A stretch of DNA of 64,000 bases, from positions 5,527,001-5,591,000 of the forward strand of contig NZ_CP121354.1 in the NCBI RefSeq assembly GCF_029674545.1. The letters run 5' to 3'. The notes below the pieces were generated by a model. It did not search any database, had not been told where the DNA came from, and was given only the letters and a program-made list of their open reading frames with translations. The DNA comes from Mesorhizobium sp. WSM4904 (GTDB taxonomy: Bacteria > Pseudomonadota > Alphaproteobacteria > Rhizobiales > Rhizobiaceae). Both the position numbers and the translations under genes were made by a program. Shown one piece after another: positions 9,182-17,745 of this stretch (position 1 is its first letter; every line of letters begins with the position of its first letter).

Positions 9182-11503
9182 ATGGCCAAGACGGACGCGT
9201 GGGGCGCGCCCGGAGGAAAGGCTTTTGCGCGTCGCGAAGCAAGGGGCGACGGGCTTGCCGGCAATGCACGTCTGATCGCCGAACCCGCCTACCAGCGGCT
9301 GCTGGCGGCGGAGCCGCTGCTGCGCCGCTCGATCCCGGCGCTGATCATCATCTTCCTGATCGTCATCGCAGCCCTTCGCTTCCTGTCGCTGGTGAACGAG
9401 CGCGACGAGGTCGAGCGCGACGCCAAGGCGGTGCTGGCTTTGGCCGCCGGCCAGATGGCGCAGGCGATCACGGCGGATCCGAATGCCGCCGGCGCCAATG
9501 CCATGGATCTTCTGGAAAACACCAGCCGCCAAGGCGCCATGAGCCGCAGCCATGTGCTGGCGATCACCGACGGCGCCTTCAAGATCATCGCCGTATCGCC
9601 GTTGTCGACCGGCTGGCAGGGACGCTCGCTGGACAGCCTCGTGCTCGGCGGCCAGCCGCTGTTCATGTTCGGCGACCGCGCCGGCGTGATGGATGTCGGC
9701 ATCGGCGGCAAGGACTGGTTCGCCGCCGTCAGCCTCACGGGCGACCGCAAGAATGCCGCGGCGGTGCTCGTGCCCAAGGAGGCGGTATTCGAAGGCTGGC
9801 GCAAGACGGTGTCGCTCAACGTCACGCTGTTCGTGCTGACGGCCGGCGTGCTGATCGTCATCCTCTATGCCTATTTCGGCCAGGCGGCGCGCGCCCAGGC
9901 AGCCGACCGCATCTATCTCGAGGCGCATCAGCGCATCGACATGGCGCTGGTGCGCGGCCGCTGCGGCCTGTGGGACTGGGACATGGTGCGCGGCAAGATG
10001 TACTGGTCGCGCTCGATGTACGACATGCTGGGCTACGAGCCCTGCGATACGATGCTGTCGTTCGGCGAGGTCGACGAAATCATCCATCCCGACGACGGCG
10101 ATCTCTTCGAGCTCGCCAACCGCATCGTCGAGCGCGAGATCGACCATATCGACCAGGTGTTCCGCATGCGCCATGCCGATGGGCAATGGGTGTGGATGCG
10201 CGCCCGTGCCCAGGTGATCGATCCGGAAGCGCCCGAGATCCAGCTGATCGGCATCGCCGTCGACGTCACCGAGCAACGGCATCTGGCGCTGCGCTCGGAA
10301 GCGGCGGACATGCGGCTCAGGACAGCGATCGAAAACATCAACGAGTCCTTCGTGCTGTGGGACGCCGCCGAGCGGCTGATCATGTGCAACTCCAAATTCC
10401 AGAAGGACAACGGGCTCTCGGACCGCGACGTGGTGCCGGGCGCGACCCGCGACATGCTGGAGGAGCGGATGCTCGCCTTCGCCTCGGAGCGCAGGCTGGC
10501 CAACGCCAATGGGCCACATGGCGGCATCACGATTGAAAGGCAGCTGGCGGATGGCCGCTGGCTTCAAGTCAACGAGCTCAGGACCAGGGACGGCGGCATC
10601 GTTTCGGTCGGCTCCGACATCACCCAGATCAAGCTGCATCAGGAAAAGCTGGTTGACAGCGAACGGCGCCTGATGGCGACCATCCACGACCTCAGCCTCG
10701 CCCGCCGCGCCGAGGAGGAACGCGCCAAGGAATTGGTCGAGCTCAACCGCAAATACATGAAGGAGACGGAGCGCGCCGAGGCGGCCAACCGGGCGAAATC
10801 CGAATTCCTCGCCAACATGTCGCATGAGTTGCGCACGCCGCTCAACGCCATCATCGGCTTTTCCGAACTGATGGAACAGCGACTGTTCGGGCCGCTCGGC
10901 TCCGAACGCTACGAGGAATATGCCAGCGACATCAACGGCAGCGGCAAATATCTGCTCGGGGTCATCAACGACATACTCGACATGTCGAAGATCGAGGCCG
11001 GCCAGTTCTCGCTCGACCGCGAGGAGATCGACCTCTGCCCGCTGATCAAGGAGACGGTGCGCGTCATCTCGCTGCAGGCGGCGGAAAAGTCGATCACGGT
11101 GGAAACGCGCATCGCCGACTCCATGCGGCTCTACGCCGACCGCCGCGCGATCAAGCAGATCGCCATCAACCTGCTCTCCAATGCGGTGAAATTCACCGGA
11201 CAGGGCGGCAAGATCACGGTCAGGGCGCGCAGCGCGTCCGGCGCGCTGGTGCTCACCATCGAGGACAATGGCTGCGGCATCCCGAAACAGGCGCTGAGCA
11301 AGCTCGGCCGGCCGTTCGAGCAGGTGCAGAACCAGTTCTCCAAGAACCACACCGGCTCGGGCCTCGGGCTGGCCATCTCGCGCTCGCTGGCCGAATTGCA
11401 GGGCGGCGCGCTGAAAATCCGCTCCACCGAAGGCGTCGGCACCATCGTGTCAGTGCGCATCCCGCTGAAGAAGGCACCGGCTTCGGTGAAGGCCGCGGCC
11501 TGA
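9182..11503 (+). CDS. Membrane PAS sensor histidine kinase, PdhS/PleC-like
   Basis: A 773-residue kinase. Two membrane helices (about 51-71 and 216-236) flank a periplasmic domain. Then come two PAS regions (the first with GRCGLWDWDMVRGKMYWSRS), a coiled coil, and a HisKA domain with phospho-acceptor His548 in MSHELRTPLNAIIGF. The HATPase domain has NLLSNAVKFT, EDNGCGIP and GSGLGLAIS. The HisKA region resembles the PleC/DivJ/PdhS group that signals to DivK in alphaproteobacteria; exact membership (for example CbrA/PdhS1) is not certain. The ATG at 9182 has GGGGAG eight bases before it; an upstream GTG at 9131 is a weaker option. From memory, a kinase gene at this spot beside glnE is also found in Sinorhizobium. 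Confidence 0.9.
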   Translation: MAKTDAWGAPGGKAFARREARGDGLAGNARLIAEPAYQRLLAAEPLLRRSIPALIIIFLIVIAALRFLSLVNERDEVERDAKAVLALAAGQMAQAITADPNAAGANAMDLLENTSRQGAMSRSHVLAITDGAFKIIAVSPLSTGWQGRSLDSLVLGGQPLFMFGDRAGVMDVGIGGKDWFAAVSLTGDRKNAAAVLVPKEAVFEGWRKTVSLNVTLFVLTAGVLIVILYAYFGQAARAQAADRIYLEAHQRIDMALVRGRCGLWDWDMVRGKMYWSRSMYDMLGYEPCDTMLSFGEVDEIIHPDDGDLFELANRIVEREIDHIDQVFRMRHADGQWVWMRARAQVIDPEAPEIQLIGIAVDVTEQRHLALRSEAADMRLRTAIENINESFVLWDAAERLIMCNSKFQKDNGLSDRDVVPGATRDMLEERMLAFASERRLANANGPHGGITIERQLADGRWLQVNELRTRDGGIVSVGSDITQIKLHQEKLVDSERRLMATIHDLSLARRAEEERAKELVELNRKYMKETERAEAANRAKSEFLANMSHELRTPLNAIIGFSELMEQRLFGPLGSERYEEYASDINGSGKYLLGVINDILDMSKIEAGQFSLDREEIDLCPLIKETVRVISLQAAEKSITVETRIADSMRLYADRRAIKQIAINLLSNAVKFTGQGGKITVRARSASGALVLTIEDNGCGIPKQALSKLGRPFEQVQNQFSKNHTGSGLGLAISRSLAELQGGALKIRSTEGVGTIVSVRIPLKKAPASVKAAA

Positions 11504-11545
11504 GGGCCGCTGCGGTAACTGCACGATCAAAGCGCGATGTCATTC

Positions 11546-11581
11546 TTGAAAAAGTCATCTATTTTATCTATTTTGGATAAA
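11546..11581 (+). promoter_or_regulatory. Predicted promoter and operator of the phd-pemK module
   Basis: An AT-rich patch in a GC-rich neighbourhood. TTGAAA (11546-11551), a 17-bp spacer and TATTTT (11569-11574) resemble a sigma-70 promoter. An inverted repeat TTTATC-N7-GATAAA (11563-11581) covers the -10 region, and a 9-bp direct repeat ATCTATTTT occurs twice (11557-11574). Phd-family antitoxins usually repress their own promoter through such repeats, so this is a plausible operator. The functional reading is inference. Confidence 0.5.
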
Positions 11582-11591
11582 GAGGTGGCTT

Positions 11592-11855
11592 ATGATGCGT
11601 GTGACATCGACGGAATTCCAACAGAATGTTGGTCGTTTTCAGGATGCCGCTCAGCGAGCGCCGGTCGCCATAACGAAGAACGGCCGAACTCATACCGTGC
11701 TCCTGTCGGCGGCAATGTTCGAAGTGCTGGTCAAGGGACGGGTCGCTCGTCCGGTTGAGGAACTGGACGACGAGACGCTGAGAGCCATCGCAGAAAGCGC
11801 AGTCCCATCCCAGTTTGATGAGCTGGATGAAATGCTCAAAGACTGGACGCCGTGA
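11592..11855 (+). CDS. Type II antitoxin, Phd/YefM family
   Basis: An 87-residue antitoxin, or 86 if the second ATG at 11595 is used; that ATG has better spacing from GAGGTGG at 11582-11588. The N-terminal half (VTSTEFQQNVGRFQDAA, PVAITKNGRTHTVLLSAAMFE) is the Phd/YefM DNA-binding dimerisation fold. The acidic C-terminus (residues ~55-87) would wrap the toxin. It is translationally coupled to the toxin through a GTGA overlap at 11852-11855. The module sits between the kinase gene and glnE. Confidence 0.92.
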   Translation: MMRVTSTEFQQNVGRFQDAAQRAPVAITKNGRTHTVLLSAAMFEVLVKGRVARPVEELDDETLRAIAESAVPSQFDELDEMLKDWTP

Positions 11856-12289
11856 GCCTGCCCAAGCCTGTTCCCGGCCTGGTGATTTCCTACTCCTACC
11901 TCTGGTCGCGCGAGCACAAGGACGGCGCTGAAGAGGGGCGAAAGAACCGACCATGCGCCATTGTCGCTGCGCGTCGGATCGTGGAGGGGCGCGAGGTCGT
12001 GACGGTGGTTCCGATCACGCATTCCGTCCCGGCTGATCCTGGCGATGCAATAGAGATGCCGGCGCCTCTCAAGGCTTACCTTGGGTTCGACGACATGCCA
12101 TCATGGGTCGTGGTGAGCCAAACCAACGATTTCCTCTGGCCGGGTCCCGACCTCAGACCCATTCCGGGAAGCAGTCCCTCCCGCTTTCACTACGGTATGC
12201 TGCCGCCCCGCTTCTATGCCTATCTCCGCGATCGGCTCCTGCAGGCGCATGCGCGCCGCAGGCTCCGCCGAGTTCAACGCACCGAATAG
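11852..12289 (+). CDS. PemK/MazF-like toxin
   Basis: A 145-residue protein starting at GTG 11852, inside the antitoxin stop region. The motifs KNRPCAIVAA, VTVVPITHSVP and SWVVVSQTNDFLWPG fit the PemK/MazF fold (plasmid-maintenance toxin type), whose members cut RNA. The basic C-terminus (HARRRLRRVQRTE) is rich in Arg. No frameshift or stop interrupts it, so the module looks intact. The last 16 bp overlap convergently with the end of glnE, suggesting insertion at the edge of an operon. Target specificity cannot be read from sequence. Confidence 0.85.
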   Translation: MSLPKPVPGLVISYSYLWSREHKDGAEEGRKNRPCAIVAARRIVEGREVVTVVPITHSVPADPGDAIEMPAPLKAYLGFDDMPSWVVVSQTNDFLWPGPDLRPIPGSSPSRFHYGMLPPRFYAYLRDRLLQAHARRRLRRVQRTE

Positions 12290-15270
12290 TCGCGCGGCCT
12301 CACGGCTCCTAGCCCACCGCCGCTCCCCGCACGAAGCAGAAGGTCGAAATCCTCGCGGACCTTGCGCGACGTCTCCTTCAGATGTGCTTCCAGCACGCCG
12401 AAATCCGGCAGGTCGGTGGCCGCCAGCAGCAGATCCGAAAGTCCCGGCGGGACATCGTCGCGCTGGAATTCGCCGGTAAGGCAGAGCCTGATCATCTGGG
12501 TCAGCGCCTGATAGAGCCGCCAGGCCTCGCAGAGCTCCTGCCGGACATCGGGCGCCGCGAAACCGGGGGCCAGCCGCGCCAGCACTTCCGCCGTCGCCGT
12601 CGCCCGCAGGCTGGGTTCGATCGCGCCGGTGATGACGGCGACCTGGGCGATGAATTCGAGATCGATGAGGCCGCCCGGGATCAGCTTGATGTCCCAGAGA
12701 TCGCGCGGCGGCTTCTCCTTCTCGATCAGCGCCCGCATCTCCGATGCTTCCGCCTTCACCTTGGCGCCGTCGCGCGGCTGGGCGAGCACCGCCGCGACAT
12801 CCTCCTCGACCTCGGCGCAGAGTTCGGTATCGCCGCCGATCGCGCGAGCCCTTGCCAGCGCCATGTGTTCCCAGGTCCAGGCGTCCTGGCGCTGATATTT
12901 CTTGAAGGCGTCGACATGCGTGGCGACCGGCCCCTTGTTGCCGGAGGGACGCAGGCGAAGGTCGAGCTCGTAAAGCACGCCTTCGGCCGTTGGCGCCGAG
13001 ACCGCGGCGATCAGACGCTGGGTCATGCGGGTGTAGTAATGCGAGGGCGCCAGCGGCTTCTCGCCGTCGGATTCCTCCGCATCGGCATCATGATCGTAGA
13101 GCAGGATGAGATCGACATCCGAGCCGGCGGTGAGCTCGCGGCTGCCGAGTTTGCCCATGCCGAGCAGCGCCACCCTGGCCCCGGCGATCCTGCCGTGGCG
13201 CAGCGCGAATTCGGCGATCACGGCATGAAGCGCAGCCTCGATGGTGAGATCGGCGAGATCGGAGAAGGCACGGCCGGCCCGAGCGGGATCGATGGAGCCC
13301 GCAAGCAGGCGCACGCCGATCAGGAATTTTTGCTCGGAGGCGAAGATGCGCAGGCGGTCGAGCACATCCTCATAGGCGCGGTCGCCCTCGATGAAAGCCG
13401 CAAGACGCGCCGAGAGATAGGCACGGTCCGGCAGTTCAGTGAGCAGCGCCGGATCGAGCAGGCCGTCGAAGACATGCGGCCGGCGCGTGATGATGGCGGC
13501 GAGCCGCGGCGCGCCGCCCATGATCGTCGCCATCAGCTTGAGCAGCGCCGGATTGGACTGCAGCAACGAGAAGAGCTGGATACCGGCCGGCAGCCCGGCG
13601 AGAAACTCGTCGAAGCGGATCAATGCCTCGTCGGCGCGGCGCGTCTGGCCGAAGGCCTTGAGCAGCGCCGGCGTCAGTTCGGTCAGCCGCTCGCGCGCTT
13701 CCGCCGATTGGGTGACGCGGTAGCGGCCGAAATGCCAGCCGCGGATGACGCGACAGATGTCGCTCGGGCGCTGGAAGCCGAGGCCATGCAAGGTCCGCAG
13801 CGTGTCGGGGTCGTCGACATCGCCGGTGAATACAAGGTTGCCGACGCCCGCCGACAGTTCGGGCGCTGTCTCGAACAGCGCCGCATAGTGGCGCTCGACC
13901 TGCTGCAGCGAGGCGCGAAAGGCTTTGGCAAACTCCGCCTCGCCGGCAAAGCCCAGCATCAGCGCTATGCGCTCCAATTCCTCATCATCGTCAGGCAGGA
14001 CATGCGTCTGCTCGTCGGCCACCATCTGGATGGCGTGCTCGACACGGCGCAGGAACCAGTATTGCCGCGTAAGGGCATCGCGCGCATCGGCGGTGATCCA
14101 GCCGCGCGCGGCGAGCGCACCCAGCATCGGTACCGTCTCGCGGCCGCGCAATTCCGGAAAGCGGCCACCGGCAATCAGCTGCTGCGTCTGGACGAAAAAC
14201 TCGATTTCGCGGATGCCGCCGCGGCCGAGCTTGACGTTGTGGCCCTTCACCGCGATCTCGCCATGTCCCTTGTGGGCATGGATCTGGCGTTTGATCGAAT
14301 GGACGTCGGCGATCGCAGCGTAGTCCATGTATTTTCGCCAGACATAGGGCTGCAATTCCTTGAGGAAGGCCGAGCCCGCGGCAAGGTCGCCCGCCACCGG
14401 CCGCGCCTTGATCATGGCGGCGCGCTCCCAGTTCTGGCCGCGCGCCTCGTAATAGCGCAGCGCCGCCTCGACCGGGATCGCCAGCGGCGTCGAGCCGGGA
14501 TCCGGCCGGAGCCTCAGATCGGTGCGGAAGACGTAACCGTGCTCGGTGCGGTCCTGCAGGATGCGCACGAGCCGGCGGGTGAGGCGCGAGAAGAGCTCCG
14601 TCGCGTCGAGCGGATCGATGACGGCCGACGCTTCCGGATCGAAGAAGACGACAAGATCGATGTCGGAAGAGAAGTTCAGCTCATGCGCGCCGAGCTTGCC
14701 CATGCCGAGCAGGACCCAGCCCGAGCCGCGCGCGGGGTGTTTCGGATCAGGCAGCTTGAGCTTGCCCTGCCCATGCACGTCGAGCAGTAGGAAATCGACG
14801 GCGGCGCGTGTTGCGGCGTCGGCAAGGTCGCTGAGGCGGCGCACGGTCAGCGCCGTCTCGGCTTCGCCGGAAAGATCTGCCAGCGCGATCAGGAAATGCG
14901 CCTCGGCCTTGAACTGCCTGAGCGCCATCATCAGGCTCGATTCCGAAACATTCTCGGCCCGCGCCGCGCGATCGATCGCCTCGCCGATGTCGCTGAGCCG
15001 CGCTTCGATCGTCTGATCGAACAGCGTGTCGAGAACGGCCGGCCGGCGGCGCGCCGTGTCGCGCAGGAACGGCGACAAGTCGAAGATCGCGGCGAGCAAA
15101 TCCTGCTGCGGCCCCTTGTCCGCCAGGAACGCGGCGAGACGCGCAAGGCCGTCTTCCTCGGCGGCATCGGCGATCTCGGATAGTTCCCGCCGGGCGTGGT
15201 CGCCATCCAGCGGGCGAAGCGCCAGCGTCGGTCGGAGTTGCCATTCGGTTTCGATCTTCTTCTTTGCCAT
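12274..15270 (-). CDS. glnE: Glutamine synthetase adenylyltransferase/deadenylylase
   Basis: Adds and removes AMP on glutamine synthetase in response to PII and glutamine, switching ammonia assimilation off and on. At 998 residues it has the full two-domain layout. The N-terminal deadenylylase nucleotidyltransferase carries NFSSDIDLVVFFD; the C-terminal adenylyltransferase carries LTAGSDVDLILLYDHDAD. The metal-binding Asp pairs are present in both. The ATG at 15270 is 10 bp after the stop of the upstream sensor kinase gene, so glnE is the last gene of the response regulator-kinase-glnE unit. The 3' end overlaps the PemK toxin gene from the other strand. Confidence 0.97.
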   Translation of the reverse strand: MAKKKIETEWQLRPTLALRPLDGDHARRELSEIADAAEEDGLARLAAFLADKGPQQDLLAAIFDLSPFLRDTARRRPAVLDTLFDQTIEARLSDIGEAIDRAARAENVSESSLMMALRQFKAEAHFLIALADLSGEAETALTVRRLSDLADAATRAAVDFLLLDVHGQGKLKLPDPKHPARGSGWVLLGMGKLGAHELNFSSDIDLVVFFDPEASAVIDPLDATELFSRLTRRLVRILQDRTEHGYVFRTDLRLRPDPGSTPLAIPVEAALRYYEARGQNWERAAMIKARPVAGDLAAGSAFLKELQPYVWRKYMDYAAIADVHSIKRQIHAHKGHGEIAVKGHNVKLGRGGIREIEFFVQTQQLIAGGRFPELRGRETVPMLGALAARGWITADARDALTRQYWFLRRVEHAIQMVADEQTHVLPDDDEELERIALMLGFAGEAEFAKAFRASLQQVERHYAALFETAPELSAGVGNLVFTGDVDDPDTLRTLHGLGFQRPSDICRVIRGWHFGRYRVTQSAEARERLTELTPALLKAFGQTRRADEALIRFDEFLAGLPAGIQLFSLLQSNPALLKLMATIMGGAPRLAAIITRRPHVFDGLLDPALLTELPDRAYLSARLAAFIEGDRAYEDVLDRLRIFASEQKFLIGVRLLAGSIDPARAGRAFSDLADLTIEAALHAVIAEFALRHGRIAGARVALLGMGKLGSRELTAGSDVDLILLYDHDADAEESDGEKPLAPSHYYTRMTQRLIAAVSAPTAEGVLYELDLRLRPSGNKGPVATHVDAFKKYQRQDAWTWEHMALARARAIGGDTELCAEVEEDVAAVLAQPRDGAKVKAEASEMRALIEKEKPPRDLWDIKLIPGGLIDLEFIAQVAVITGAIEPSLRATATAEVLARLAPGFAAPDVRQELCEAWRLYQALTQMIRLCLTGEFQRDDVPPGLSDLLLAATDLPDFGVLEAHLKETSRKVREDFDLLLRAGSGGGLGAVRPRDYSVR

Positions 15271-15280
15271 CTCGCCGCCG

Positions 15281-16750
15281 TCAACGCGTCTCCCGTGCCG
15301 GGAAACTCATGACCACGGACAATCCGGGATTGGCGGGCAAAAGATCAAGCCTGCCGTTGTGGAAAGTCATGATCGCCTTGGCGAGGCTGAGGCCCAGGCC
15401 CGAGCCCGGCTGCGAGCGGCTTTTCTCCAATCGCACGAAACGCTCGGTGACCCTCGCGCGGTCGGCATCGTCGGGAATGCCGTGGCCGTTGTCGGAAACG
15501 GCGAGCTTGATCTCGCCGCCGGCGCGTTCCAGCGTGACGCACACTTTCGGATTCTCGGCGGCGCCGGTCGAGTATTTGATCGCGTTGTCGACGATGTTGG
15601 ACAGCGCCTGGCCGATCAGCTCGCGGTTGCCGTTGATCGTGAAGGCCTCCGGCACCGTGGTTTCCAGCGCAACGCCCGCCTCCTCCGCCACCGGCTCGTA
15701 GAGCTCGACGACGTCGCTCACCGTGGCGGCGAGGTCTACCGGGCTGGTCGTCTCCGAGGAATAGCCGGCCTCCAGCCGCGAAATCATCAGGATGGCGTTG
15801 AACGTCTTGATGAGCTGGTCGGACTCCGCGATCGTGCCCTCCAGCGCCTGACGGTAGTCGATCGTCTTGTGCTTGCCGGCAAGTGTGGCCTCGGCGCGGT
15901 TGCGCAGCCTGGTCAGCGGCGTCTTCAGGTCATGGGCGATGTTGTCGGAGACCTGCTTCAGCCCCTCGTTCAGCATCGCTATGCGGGCAAGCATCGTGTT
16001 GAGGTTTTCCGACAGGCGGTCGAATTCGTCGCCCGCGCCGGTCACCGGCAGCCGTCCGCTGAGGTCGCCGCCCATGATGCGGCGGCTTGCATCGGAGACG
16101 CTGTCGATGCGCTTCAGCGCCGCGCGCCCGACGAAGAACCAGATCAAGAGCCCGCCGAGCCCCATCATGCCCAGCGCCAGCATCAGCGAACGTTTGATGA
16201 CGGCGCGGAAGCGCTCCGGCTCGCCGAGATCGCGGCCGACCAGCATGATCATCTGGTTGGGCAACCTCAGCACCAGCGCGATGGCGTTGTGGCCCTTCTC
16301 CCCCTCGGATTGCGCGCCGCCCGTACCGGTCGAAGGCGCGGTCTGGTCTCCGCTGCGCAACCGGTCGAGCTCGCCCTCGCCGAAGCGCTGGTAGGAAAAG
16401 GGCTCCGTGGTCCAGCCCTCGGTCTCGATGACCCCAGGCTCCAGACTCTGCACGTTGCCGGTCAGGATCTGGCCGTTGGCGTCGGCGATCAGATAGAGGT
16501 TGGCGCCGGGCTGGCGGGAGCGGGCCTCGACCACGCGCACCAGCACCGGCAGCCCGCCGCGCTGATAGGCATTGGCAAGGCCGAGCACCTCGTCGTTGAT
16601 GGTCTCCTGGGTCTGCGCGGTCAGCATGCGCGCCGACAGCGACGTCATGTAAAGGACCAGCAACACGGCGCAGAGCGCGAAAAGCAGAAGATAAAGCGCC
16701 GAGAGCCGGGCCGCCGTCGTCCTCATGATGGCCGGCAGGGAAAGAGCCAT
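15281..16750 (-). CDS. Sensor histidine kinase paired with the OmpR-type regulator
   Basis: A 489-residue membrane kinase. The first helix is around 16-36 and the second around 190-212, enclosing a periplasmic domain of about 150 residues with a Gly/Ser/Thr-rich insert. A HAMP linker (RIDSVSDASRRIMGGDL) follows. The HisKA motif is NIAHDLKTPLTRLRNRAE, and the ATP-binding domain has SNIVDNAIKYS, SDNGHGIPDD and GSGLGLSLAKAI. It lies 8 bp downstream of its regulator gene and 10 bp upstream of glnE. Neighbouring degP suggests envelope-stress sensing, but the signal is unknown. Confidence 0.92.
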   Translation of the reverse strand: MALSLPAIMRTTAARLSALYLLLFALCAVLLVLYMTSLSARMLTAQTQETINDEVLGLANAYQRGGLPVLVRVVEARSRQPGANLYLIADANGQILTGNVQSLEPGVIETEGWTTEPFSYQRFGEGELDRLRSGDQTAPSTGTGGAQSEGEKGHNAIALVLRLPNQMIMLVGRDLGEPERFRAVIKRSLMLALGMMGLGGLLIWFFVGRAALKRIDSVSDASRRIMGGDLSGRLPVTGAGDEFDRLSENLNTMLARIAMLNEGLKQVSDNIAHDLKTPLTRLRNRAEATLAGKHKTIDYRQALEGTIAESDQLIKTFNAILMISRLEAGYSSETTSPVDLAATVSDVVELYEPVAEEAGVALETTVPEAFTINGNRELIGQALSNIVDNAIKYSTGAAENPKVCVTLERAGGEIKLAVSDNGHGIPDDADRARVTERFVRLEKSRSQPGSGLGLSLAKAIMTFHNGRLDLLPANPGLSVVMSFPARETR

Positions 16751-16758
16751 GATCGGCT

Positions 16759-17433
16759 TTACCCGCCTTTCAGCATGTAGCCGGCGCCGCGGATCGTGTG
16801 CAGGATCGGCTTGTCGAAGCCTTTTTCGATCTTGCCGCGCAGGCGCGAGACGTGAACGTCGATGACGTTGGTCTGCGGATCGAAATGATAGTCCCAGACA
16901 TTCTCGAGCAGCATGGTGCGCGTCACCACCTGGCCGGCATGCCGCATCAGATATTCGAGCAGGCGGAACTCGCGCGGCTGCAGCGTGATCTCGCGCCCGG
17001 CGCGCTTGACCGAATGCGACAGGCGGTCGAGCTCGAGATCACCCACGCGGTAGACGGTCTCCGACTCGCGCGCACTGGCGCGGCGGTTCAGCACCTCGAC
17101 GCGGGCGAGCAGTTCGGAAAAGGCATAGGGCTTGGTCAGGTAGTCGTCACCGCCGGCGCGGAGGCCGGTGACGCGATCGTCGACCTCCCCCAACGCCGAC
17201 AGGATCAGCACCGGCGTGGTGTTGCCGCGCGAGCGGAGCGCTGCGATCACCGACAGGCCGTCGCGGCGCGGCATCAAGCGGTCGACCACCATCACGTCAT
17301 AATCACCGGCATCGGCAAGCGCGAAGCCGGTCTCGCCGTCGCCGGCGACATGGGCGGTGTGGCCCGCCTCGGCAAAGGCCTTCTTGAGGTAGTCCGCCGC
17401 CTCGCGATCGTCTTCCATGACGAGAATCTTCAT
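16759..17433 (-). CDS. OmpR/PhoB-family response regulator
   Basis: A 224-residue regulator. The receiver domain has the acidic pair in VMEDDRE, phospho-acceptor Asp51 in VMVVDRLMPRRDG, and the conserved Lys in YLTKPYAF. The C-terminal winged helix (about 130-222) contains LQPREFRLLEYLMRHAGQVV and TNVIDVHVSRLRGKIE. I chose the ATG at 17431-17433 because the receiver fold starts there with MKILVMEDD. An upstream ATG at 17478 would add 15 residues that look non-coding. The cognate kinase follows directly. The adjacent degP is a likely target. Confidence 0.92.
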   Translation of the reverse strand: MKILVMEDDREAADYLKKAFAEAGHTAHVAGDGETGFALADAGDYDVMVVDRLMPRRDGLSVIAALRSRGNTTPVLILSALGEVDDRVTGLRAGGDDYLTKPYAFSELLARVEVLNRRASARESETVYRVGDLELDRLSHSVKRAGREITLQPREFRLLEYLMRHAGQVVTRTMLLENVWDYHFDPQTNVIDVHVSRLRGKIEKGFDKPILHTIRGAGYMLKGG

Positions 17434-17745
17434 GGAGCCGTTATACGCGATTTCACCGGAAGATTGAGGGGCAGCCATGACTTAGCGCCTTTGCGTTCGC
17501 CAGCCGCATGTCGTGAATCCCAGACCGACACCCACTTTGTGGGCGCCACGCTTGGTAAAGCGGCAGCGGGTGATGGGAAACCCGCTGCCGCCAGGAGCGA
17601 AACACGGTGACTGACTGACGTGCTCGGCCCCATGTTTTCCCGGCGGCGGCTCGGGGGTGTTGAAACCGCCGCAAGGAAAAGTCGTTCGACTTCAAACGAC
17701 GCATGATCCTTCCGAAAACCCATGCGGTTTTCGGGTCATGCGCTA
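17434..17745. other. Intergenic region between degP and the regulator gene, no CDS seen
   Basis: About 310 bp without a convincing gene. It holds a strong hairpin at 17562-17589 (GGCAGCGGGT, 8-nt loop, ACCCGCTGCC), which could be a processing or attenuation structure ahead of the response regulator. The composite palindrome at 17701-17741 lies next to the degP stop. There is no T-run after the hairpin, so it is not a standard terminator. Confidence 0.6.
17701..17741. repeat. Composite palindromic repeat downstream of degP
   Basis: Nested inverted repeats: outer arms GCATGA (17701-17706) and TCATGC (17736-17741), inner arms CCGAAAACC (17712-17720) and GGTTTTCGG (17726-17734), loop CATGC. The layout of outer arm, spacer, GAAAA-containing inner arm and loop is the same as in the repeats near 38.1, 47.3, 48.0 and 54.5 kb. 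It lies just after the degP stop codon and may stabilise or end the degP mRNA. Confidence 0.7.

Noticed and set aside
9053..11350. A 765-codon open frame on the minus strand opposite the PAS kinase gene
   Set aside because: High GC content leaves long antisense frames open. The product is Arg/His/Asp-rich without any domain, while the plus strand encodes a clear histidine kinase.
12382..14790. An 802-codon open frame on the plus strand opposite glnE
   Set aside because: Same artefact: the composition is typical of antisense reading, and glnE on the minus strand shows all expected motifs.
17562..17589. A hairpin as a rho-independent terminator of degP
   Set aside because: The stem is strong, but no T-run follows on the minus strand and it lies 150 bp past the stop; kept only as a structural note.
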